In this document: positions 14,477 to 21,162 of the stretch, piece after piece
Layout: each line of letters begins with the position of its first letter
Numbering within the stretch: the first letter of the stretch is position 1
Position numbers and translations under genes: made by a program
From: TMED14 sp038145075
Lineage (GTDB): Bacteria; Bacteroidota; Bacteroidia; Flavobacteriales; Schleiferiaceae
DNA: 21,162 bases
Direction of reading: 5' to 3'
Assembly (NCBI GenBank): GCA_038145075.1
Contig: JAYQOY010000024.1
Location: 1 to 21,162, forward strand
Notes under the pieces: generated by a model
Database searches by the model: none
Told to the model about the DNA's origin: nothing
What the model saw: the letters and a program-made list of their open reading frames with translations, nothing else

Positions 14477-17400
14477 TTAGAATCCAGTTGGGTCAAATGG
14501 ACGGAGCGTTCCAAAGAACTTGATCACTTTCTCACCGATACCTGGGGCATCGATGTGAATCAAGTACACCCCACTGGCGATGGGTACACCGTAATTGTTC
14601 TTCAAATCCCAGTACATCCAGGTATCCGTATTGGCTTTACGAAGTGAGCGCACAAGGGCACCATCCGTAGAGTAAATACTGATGGAGCAGTTCTCAGGAA
14701 GGTTCGTGATCTTCACCAAGTTGTCCAACTGGGTCTGCTCGTAGGCGGACAAGCTGAAGTATGGGTTCGGTACCACACGAATGTTATCCAAAGCACTGGT
14801 CGCCACCACATTGTCGCCCTTCACCGTGGCTACGTTGTTGGTATTGAAGTTGTACATCGGGAAACTGTTGTTGGTGCCGTCCGTTTCATACTTCTCATAC
14901 GGGCGGGCCATGCGAATGCGAACGCGCGCATCAGAAGGCATGTCCGTGTAGAGGTCACGACCGTCAAAGCGTGGGTCCATCAAGGGGATGCTCACCCACA
15001 TCAGGCTCTTGGTCACTTTGTTGCGGTTCAAGATTTGGCCCATGTTGTTCAACTCGGTGTACAATGGGCTGGCAGTCTCGTCCGCACCGGCGTAGTCCAG
15101 AGGCAATTTGGAGAGGCCTTGCTGGTAGTAGGGGCCGAATACATAGATGTAGTGCTGACCACCAAACTTGTACCCACCCGTTACGGGGTCTGCGGGGAAG
15201 ACGGACATGCGGCTCGTAGGATTGAACAGCATGTCGTTACCGTTGTCTGCCACCATCCAAGAGTTCTCGCCAAAGGCCATGTTCAAGCGGGAGCCCGTTT
15301 CAACGTCGATCGCGTAGCCAGGGAACCAAGACCAACCCGTGGAGGTCGTGCTGCGCACCAACTCACCGTTGTTGTTCTTATCCCAGCTTGCACCTGCGCG
15401 GAGGCGCCACTTGCGAACTGAACCTTCCGTCAAGTCCTGGTCCTCACCCATTTCCAATACAGGAACGCGGGTCCACTTGGTGTGGTCCTTGGTGAAGACG
15501 ATGTCCACGGAATGGAGATCGCGGGGGTTCATTCGGGCCGAGAATGCAGACTGCGAAGAATCCGCAGGTCCCATGCCGTAGATGTTGTTGCCCGCATCGT
15601 AGCCGCGGCCCAAGTAACTCACATAAGAGAAAGGACCCCATGTGCCGTCCACAATTTTGGTAAACAAGGACTTAGGATCGTTGGGGTAGTCACGGTAGTA
15701 CGAACCAGGCTTCGAAGACACATCGTTGCCGCCCGCCAAGATCCAGTTGCGAGGACCATAATCATCGTTGTCACGAACACCTGACAACCACGTCTGAGTG
15801 GGGTCTTCGTACTCAATTCCGGACTCCAAAATACCGGCATTGCGGGTGTTGTCAGGGTCGTTGCCCGGATTCTCTTGGTCGCGAATCTCCACACTCAAGC
15901 CTAATTCAGGGATGATTTGCTCGTTGATGAAGGAGAGCGAGGTCATCGAGGTGGCAATCACATTGCCTGTGCCGTCTTCAATCTGCCAGTTTGCCGATGG
16001 CCCGACGCCGTCAAAGCGAAGGACGAAGTTGCCGGCGGGTACATTCAAAGGATCGACCACTTTGACGTTTACAGGTCCGTAACCAGACTTGTACGTGGGG
16101 TGGCTGAGCACAAAGTTGTTAACGATGGCATCGTGAGAGGCTTCATCCAACTCCAAAACATTTCCTCCGTTGCCCATGCCCTCGATGCGGGTAATGATGG
16201 GGCTGTATCCGTACAGAGCGTTTTGGATGGTACCACCCGCTTCAGAATCTACCAAGTGGGGGATGCCTTCGTACTTCTTCACGTTGTTACGACCGCCCAA
16301 GAAAGGCTTGCGCTGACCGTTGGGGTGAAGAACTTGATCAAAGGGCTCGTACTCGTTGTAGGCGTAGGCCACTACGGTGAAGTAGTAGGGGGTGTGGTTC
16401 ACCAAACGACGGTCCGTACCGGTTGCAAAGGCGTCTTCCTTGATGTGGAAACTCATCTTGATGCCGTCATCGCCAGATTGGAGCGTCATGTCTTGAGGGA
16501 TCAGAAGCTCCAAATCTGGGTCCAAATCCCAGTTGATCAAACGAGCCACGCCGTTCTTGATGTCACACTGAGCCACCAAACGCGCTTGGTTGGGGTCGTA
16601 ACGATCCCCCACTGAGGCATTGGCGTTTGCCATTTGGAAGACTTGGAAGCCTTCAAACTTGAAGGTGTTGTCCGCAAAAGGAATCAGCGGATCTACTTCT
16701 TCGTAGTCCAAGTGCTGGTTGTTTTGGCCTTCGCGGTAGCTCAACATGATCACCAACTCACGGTCCAATTCTTGGATTTCCATGTCAGGAGCGTCGGGAC
16801 CGTTCAAGATTTGGAAACAGTTGTCGAACAAGTTCTGAGCCTTGTCATCCGCAATCAAAATCTTTTCTACCGAAGCGAAGAGATCCGCCTTGTTGTAGTC
16901 ACGCTCCCAAACCACACCCGTTGTGATGAAGTTCAAGGCGCCTGGCGCCAAGGAGAAGGGACCTGCGTTGTGCAGACCGCGCTTGTCTTCTGAGTTGTTG
17001 GGAGATTCGTACCAGTTCTGAGACGCAGTAGGAGCCGCATTACCCGTGGTATCGTAGGTGTCACCAGGGTAAGCAAATAAAGTCTGCAAGCCTGAACCGT
17101 CTGCCGTGAAACCGTCACCGTTGGCAGGGTTACCAGGTCCAGAGGGAGTCTCTACCACCAAGGGGTTACCGTTCTTCCAACGAGACTGCATGAAGTTGTA
17201 GAATTCTGCAGCCGTGTTGGGGTTGCCGGAGAANNNNNNNNNNNNNNNNNNNNNNNNNNNNNNNNNNNNNNNNNNNNNNNNNNNNNNNNNNNNNNNNNNN
17301 NNNNNNNNNNNNNNNNNNNNNNNNNNNNNNNNNNNNNNNNNNNNNNNNNNNNNNNNNNNNNNNNNNNNNNNNNNNNNNNNNNNNNNNNNNNNNNNNNNNN

Positions 17401-18448
17401 NNNNNNNNNNNNNNNNNNNNNNNNNNNNNNNNNNNNNNNNNNNNNNNNNNNNNNNNNNNNNNNNNNNNNNNNNNNNNNNNNNNNNNNNNNNNNNNNNNNN
17501 NNNNNNNNNNNNNNNNNNNNNNNNNNNNNNNNNNNNNNNNNNNNNNNNNNNNNNNNNNNNNNNNNNNNNNNNNNNNNNNNNNNNNNNNNNNNNNNNNNNN
17601 NNNNNNNNNNNNNNNNNNNNNNNNNNNNNNNNNNNNNNNNNNNNNNNNNNNNNNNNNNNNNNNNNNNNNNNNNNNNNNNNNNNNNNNNNNNNNNNNNNNN
17701 NNNNNNNNNNNNNNNNNNNNNNNNNNNNNNNNNNNNNNNNNNNNNNNNNNNNNNNNNNNNNNNNNNNNNNNNNNNNNNNNNNNNNNNNNNNNNNNNNNNN
17801 NNNNNNNNNNNNNNNNNNNAAGGGATCGTAGCGTTGGTCACCATCCAAGTCAATAAAGGGAGCCAACGTGTAGGGCAATTCCCCTTCCGCTCCGTGCGCA
17901 GGCCACTCCAAAATGATATCGGGAATACTGCCTTCGTAACCGGGGAACTTTTCCGCCACATCGCAATCCGGATCGTTCTTACACAGCAGCCAAGCGCGGT
18001 GCATTTCAACTTGCTCACGGGTGATGGTCCACTGCTTGTCGTACTTATCGCAAATCTCTTTGTTGACTGAAGCCAAGCCATCCGTTGAGAGGGGGCCAGG
18101 CCAGTAGTCAACACCACGCTGACGGTATGTCATTGCAGCGAGTTTTAGCTGATTGCCTTCGTCGAGACCTCCCAACCAGAGAGCGCCGGCAAACATGGAG
18201 TGCTTGCCACCCCCTTTGGGAACTTCATAGCGTGCAGTATTCAAGTCCCACCACATATCACCACCACCCAAGATGGTTGCACGAACGTTATTGATGTTCA
18301 AGTCCGTCTGGGCACGTGCAGGTTGACAAAGCTCCTCCACCGTTTTATTGGAGCGCCCATTGGCGCCACCCGAGACATTAACATCTGGGCGAGCCAAGGC
18401 CGTGGCTGCTGCAGCCACCCATGCTAAACCAAATAGAATCTTCTTCAT
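14477..18448 (-). CDS. Very large secreted protein with type IX-like C-terminal domain (gapped)
   Basis: About 1323 residues if the N run has the right length. Residues 1-19 are a signal peptide (MKKILFGLAWVAAAATALA). The first visible region has INNVRATILGGGDMWWDL, a GALWLGGLDEGNQL block and an Asp-rich putative calcium loop, DLDGDQRYDP, at about 200-209. Residues about 210-405 are unknown (N). A long beta-rich middle contains many aromatic and Asn/Asp/Gly-rich stretches. The last 99 residues form a FlgD/type IX-like Ig domain: RVVPNPYFS, then SISIYSTDGALVRSL, WDLKNNYGVPIASGVYLIHI and GEKVIKF, but with eleven further residues (FGTLRPFDPTG region) after the point where type A sorting signals normally end. 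It lies 21 bases after a TonB-receptor gene and 11 before a PorV-family gene, so it is probably exported to the cell surface. Function unknown. Confidence 0.8.
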   Translation of the reverse strand: MKKILFGLAWVAAAATALARPDVNVSGGANGRSNKTVEELCQPARAQTDLNINNVRATILGGGDMWWDLNTARYEVPKGGGKHSMFAGALWLGGLDEGNQLKLAAMTYRQRGVDYWPGPLSTDGLASVNKEICDKYDKQWTITREQVEMHRAWLLCKNDPDCDVAEKFPGYEGSIPDIILEWPAHGAEGELPYTLAPFIDLDGDQRYDPXXXXXXXXXXXXXXXXXXXXXXXXXXXXXXXXXXXXXXXXXXXXXXXXXXXXXXXXXXXXXXXXXXXXXXXXXXXXXXXXXXXXXXXXXXXXXXXXXXXXXXXXXXXXXXXXXXXXXXXXXXXXXXXXXXXXXXXXXXXXXXXXXXXXXXXXXXXXXXXXXXXXXXXXXXXXXXXXXXXXXXXXXXXXXXXXXXXXFSGNPNTAAEFYNFMQSRWKNGNPLVVETPSGPGNPANGDGFTADGSGLQTLFAYPGDTYDTTGNAAPTASQNWYESPNNSEDKRGLHNAGPFSLAPGALNFITTGVVWERDYNKADLFASVEKILIADDKAQNLFDNCFQILNGPDAPDMEIQELDRELVIMLSYREGQNNQHLDYEEVDPLIPFADNTFKFEGFQVFQMANANASVGDRYDPNQARLVAQCDIKNGVARLINWDLDPDLELLIPQDMTLQSGDDGIKMSFHIKEDAFATGTDRRLVNHTPYYFTVVAYAYNEYEPFDQVLHPNGQRKPFLGGRNNVKKYEGIPHLVDSEAGGTIQNALYGYSPIITRIEGMGNGGNVLELDEASHDAIVNNFVLSHPTYKSGYGPVNVKVVDPLNVPAGNFVLRFDGVGPSANWQIEDGTGNVIATSMTSLSFINEQIIPELGLSVEIRDQENPGNDPDNTRNAGILESGIEYEDPTQTWLSGVRDNDDYGPRNWILAGGNDVSSKPGSYYRDYPNDPKSLFTKIVDGTWGPFSYVSYLGRGYDAGNNIYGMGPADSSQSAFSARMNPRDLHSVDIVFTKDHTKWTRVPVLEMGEDQDLTEGSVRKWRLRAGASWDKNNNGELVRSTTSTGWSWFPGYAIDVETGSRLNMAFGENSWMVADNGNDMLFNPTSRMSVFPADPVTGGYKFGGQHYIYVFGPYYQQGLSKLPLDYAGADETASPLYTELNNMGQILNRNKVTKSLMWVSIPLMDPRFDGRDLYTDMPSDARVRIRMARPYEKYETDGTNNSFPMYNFNTNNVATVKGDNVVATSALDNIRVVPNPYFSLSAYEQTQLDNLVKITNLPENCSISIYSTDGALVRSLRKANTDTWMYWDLKNNYGVPIASGVYLIHIDAPGIGEKVIKFFGTLRPFDPTGF
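17234..17819. other. Assembly gap of 586 N inside the large secreted protein gene
   Basis: A run of 586 N bases. Both flanks are open in the same reading frame when the stated length is used, so the estimated gap is compatible with one continuous gene. About 195 residues are missing. Confidence 0.99.
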
Positions 18449-18469
18449 AGGAATTCGGAATTCAAACTT

Positions 18470-21162
18470 TTACAGGCCAAGGCGAACACCCAGGCGGATT
18501 TGACGAGGAATAGAGAAATTGAAAGGATTCACCATGCTTACGTTGTACAAGTCTGCAAAGGACTGTGCATTCGTGGTGAACAAAATGGCCTGCTGGCCTC
18601 GTGAAGACGACAAGTAGCCGTCATCGGTTGCAGATCCCGTGAAGGGGTAGATGTTTAAGACGTTGGCCGTATTCAATGCATTCAGAACCTGCATATAGAT
18701 TTCGACATTCTTCTTGCCCTTCGCATAGTACCATACTTTGTTTGCCGTCAAGTCAATCTTGTATTGCCAGGGCTTGCGAGACCCGTTGAGCACACCCACG
18801 ATGGGAGAGGCGCTTTCTGTCAATGCGTAGGCTCGAACACGACGCGAGTAAGGGAAGCCAGAACTCGCGGTACCCAAAATGTTTATGCCCGCGTTTTCAA
18901 AGATGCGCTTGTTCTTAATGACAGGACCGTTGTAGTCGGTGCCCTTGCCATAGCGGAAGTCCAAGTTGCCCGAGAAGGTGTGGCGCTGGTCAAAGTCCAA
19001 AGGCTGGATGTAGCGCAAGTTGGGCTGGCCAGAGCGCGCCAAGGCCAAACCAGAGTTTGCACCAGAACCGGTACCATCGGCAAATGAAAGCGAGTACTGG
19101 GCGTTCATCATAACGTTACCCGTGCGACGCAAGTCGTACTGGAAGCTGAAGCCCTTTGCTGTAGTGAAGTCGCGGTTGCCATACATCACGTAGGTGGTGG
19201 GGTAGGCTTCCGTTACTGAAACCGTTTGGATCAAGTCGCGGTACTCACGGTAGAAGGCGTTGATTTTCAAAGCCGAACGCTCACCGAGCATCTGGCGGAA
19301 ACCAATCTCGTATTCGGTCAACTTCTGGGGCAACAAATCAGGGTTGGGCAAGGTCGCCGAACCATACTCCAAGTTCACGTAGTTAACTGGGTTGAAACGT
19401 GACAAACCTGCGCTAGGACGCTGCACCAACAAATCATAGTGTGCGAAAAATTCTGCCTCATCCGAAATGGGGAACTGGAAAGAGATACGAGGAGAAACCG
19501 TAACCTGAGGGGTGTAGTCCGTAAAGCTCTTTTCACTCAAAACAGGCTGGTCGGGGTTGTTCTGGTCCGTGAAGTTCTCTTCGAAGATCCATGGCTTCGC
19601 CTGGCCGCCGCTCAAGTTGGCAATGATGGTGGGGTTAGCCTGGGGAGAGCCGTCCGCGTTGAACCAGTCAAATCCACTGCGGTAGCCTACAATCCGCTTG
19701 GGGTTCTTGATGTTGTCTACATACACCACGTATTCGTCGCCCATGGACTCGGGAATCTCTGAACCTTCGAGGCCACCCATGGCGCGGACGTCGGCTACCG
19801 TTCGGCTCGAGTAGAGCGTGAAAGGATCCTTCAAAACGGGCTGGTTGGCATCGAAACGGTCGACACGAACACCTACGTTAAAGAAGAGGTCATTAAAGAG
19901 GAATTGGTCCTGAATGTAACCGGCCATATAAATAGGTTGGAATGCCGCCATGGGGTAGGTGCGGTTTCCATTGCCATCCTTTTGCTTGAAAAAGTCCGAC
20001 AACGTGGGATTGTAGTTCAGCAAGTTGCCGGTGTAATCGTAGCCGTAGTAATTGACGTAGGAACCTGCACCGAAATTCAGCAATTCCTGCGCTGAGAACA
20101 GGCCCAAGCCACCGTAGCCCATCAAATCATCAGGGTTGATATTGTCCACATCCAAAAGCACTTGGTCCGCACCGTCGGGATCTAAGCCCAAAGCGATGCG
20201 CAAGTTGCGGTCAAACGTACGAGGCTTGTTCAAGTCCAATGCACGGTTGTAGTTGATCGTGTCTTGGAAAACACCATCGCGGTAGACCAAAATGGGATTC
20301 TCAGTATCCAACTCTTTCATGTGGTCATTCTGCAAGTTGCGCATGAGCAACCAGAGGCTGCTTCCCGCCACACCAAAGGACCGGTCAAAGCGCTGCTCGT
20401 ACTCCAGACCAGCGATCAAGGAGTGACCACCGATGTCAAAGTTGGTAGACGCGGTGATGCGGAACTGCTCCGCTTGGCTGTAGCTGTAATTCGTTTGCAA
20501 AGCGCCAACGTTGCCAAACAAGCTGTAGATGCTCGAAGGGCCTTGGCCGTTCAACAAACCACCACCCTGCTGGATGTTGGTCAAGTTGTTGATTTGGTTG
20601 TTGATTTGACCAGAGGCCACCAAGTCGTAATAGGTTGACGTGTAATTCGCTAAAACTTGGTTGTATTCACTGGGCGTAAAGACTACTGCCGTATCCAAGT
20701 CCAGCAATTTGCGGAAGGCCGTAATTCCCGTCTTCTCATCCGTACCATACCCGTAGAAGGAAGTACGCTGCGTTTCAAAATTTCCGACGTGGCCGTAGCG
20801 GAAGATGTTGCTGCCGTGACGTGGGTCATAGCCACGGTCCAAGTTGCGCGTGTAATCCACTTGAATGGTGTAGTATGCATTCTTGATCAGCGATTCGGCG
20901 TCTTCACCCGCTCCGCCAAACTGCTGGGTGAAGCGTACGTACGTCGAGAAGTCTTGGCTGTTGTATGCGCCATTGTTCTTCCAGTTCATCAAGGAATTTG
21001 AGAAACTGGAGTTGCGACCGAAGCCCTGGTTGTAACGTGCACCAATGACCAAATTGGTCTTTTTGCTCGTTTTAATGTTGATGTTTCCTGTAGCGCGGAT
21101 ACCGTTGGTTGCCACGTTCAAGCGGCTGTTTACGGTTTCAAAGTCTTCCGAACGAAGCAATT
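18470..21162 (-). CDS. TonB-dependent receptor, C-terminal 897 or more residues (5' end outside window)
   Basis: The reading frame is open to the right-hand edge, so the signal peptide, any carboxypeptidase-regulatory domain and most of the plug are missing. The visible part is a large beta-barrel of the Oar-like/carboxypeptidase-regulatory receptor class. Many strands alternate aromatic and polar residues (TSKKTNLVIGARYNQGFG, SLIAGLEYEQRFD, YMAGYIQDQFLFNDLFFNVGVRVDRFDANQP). The LQRPSAGLSRFNPVNYV and ATLPNPDLLPQKLTEYEIGFRQML blocks are typical of the distal barrel, as are QPLDFDQRHTFSGNLDFRYG and the closing strand RQIRLGVRLGL. Long Asp/Asn-rich loops suggest a big external ligand-binding surface. 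It leads the operon with the large secreted protein (21-base gap) and the PorV-family gene. The ligand is unknown. Confidence 0.9.
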   Translation of the reverse strand, partial: LLRSEDFETVNSRLNVATNGIRATGNINIKTSKKTNLVIGARYNQGFGRNSSFSNSLMNWKNNGAYNSQDFSTYVRFTQQFGGAGEDAESLIKNAYYTIQVDYTRNLDRGYDPRHGSNIFRYGHVGNFETQRTSFYGYGTDEKTGITAFRKLLDLDTAVVFTPSEYNQVLANYTSTYYDLVASGQINNQINNLTNIQQGGGLLNGQGPSSIYSLFGNVGALQTNYSYSQAEQFRITASTNFDIGGHSLIAGLEYEQRFDRSFGVAGSSLWLLMRNLQNDHMKELDTENPILVYRDGVFQDTINYNRALDLNKPRTFDRNLRIALGLDPDGADQVLLDVDNINPDDLMGYGGLGLFSAQELLNFGAGSYVNYYGYDYTGNLLNYNPTLSDFFKQKDGNGNRTYPMAAFQPIYMAGYIQDQFLFNDLFFNVGVRVDRFDANQPVLKDPFTLYSSRTVADVRAMGGLEGSEIPESMGDEYVVYVDNIKNPKRIVGYRSGFDWFNADGSPQANPTIIANLSGGQAKPWIFEENFTDQNNPDQPVLSEKSFTDYTPQVTVSPRISFQFPISDEAEFFAHYDLLVQRPSAGLSRFNPVNYVNLEYGSATLPNPDLLPQKLTEYEIGFRQMLGERSALKINAFYREYRDLIQTVSVTEAYPTTYVMYGNRDFTTAKGFSFQYDLRRTGNVMMNAQYSLSFADGTGSGANSGLALARSGQPNLRYIQPLDFDQRHTFSGNLDFRYGKGTDYNGPVIKNKRIFENAGINILGTASSGFPYSRRVRAYALTESASPIVGVLNGSRKPWQYKIDLTANKVWYYAKGKKNVEIYMQVLNALNTANVLNIYPFTGSATDDGYLSSSRGQQAILFTTNAQSFADLYNVSMVNPFNFSIPRQIRLGVRLGL

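Noticed and set aside
18449..18469. GGAATTCGGAATTC repeat between the second receptor and the giant protein as an operator
   Set aside because: Only 14 bases with two GAATTC palindromes in a 21-base intercistronic gap; nothing supports regulator binding.

Overview
The window is chromosomal sequence from a member of the Bacteroidota, probably a marine or freshwater flavobacterium-like lineage of moderately high GC. Pointers are a PorV/PorQ-family beta-barrel, carboxypeptidase-regulatory-domain TonB-dependent receptors, a DUF4249 lipoprotein, a DUF3127 protein, scarce Shine-Dalgarno sequences, and upstream boxes resembling the Bacteroidota -7 element TAnnTTTG. Two runs of N (10 and 586 bases) show that this is a draft scaffold, possibly from a metagenome. 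I cannot name a genus.

Layout, left to right. (1) 20-2307: a small secreted protein (-), an AT-rich OmpA-family protein (+), a bidirectional terminator, a 44-residue membrane peptide (-) directly downstream of tRNA-Leu(TAG) (-), and an unrecognised 159-residue protein (-). (2) 2439-3837: a flavin reductase-like protein followed by a DUF3127 protein whose C-terminus imitates the single-stranded-DNA-binding-protein tail, closed by a strong terminator. (3) 3843-6895: a minus-strand pair, tail-specific protease Prc followed by a lone DppC/OppC-type permease. (4) 7028-12143: a plus-strand chain of TonB-dependent receptor, DUF4249 lipoprotein (stop and start overlap in TAATG), a YbdG-type MscS channel and the Holliday-junction nuclease RuvC. 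(5) 12144-12468: a gene-free stretch with a 10-N gap, a duplicated ruvC end and a G-rich 8-bp minisatellite. (6) 12469-21162: a minus-strand block, read right to left, of a large TonB-dependent receptor (cut by the window edge), a very large secreted protein with a type IX-like C-terminal domain (with the 586-N gap), a PorV/PorQ-family protein, a perfect hairpin, then greA and a HIT protein.

Functionally the window is dominated by the cell envelope: two different receptor modules (receptor plus DUF4249; receptor plus secreted giant plus PorV), an OmpA-type peptidoglycan anchor, a periplasmic protease, a peptide permease and a mechanosensitive channel. Housekeeping genes (ruvC, greA, HIT, tRNA-Leu) lie between them. 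I see no phage, insertion sequence, CRISPR array or classical defence system. The most promising less-studied items are the SSB-like tail on the DUF3127 protein, the receptor/secreted-giant/PorV operon, the AT-rich ompA gene and the tRNA-linked membrane peptide.
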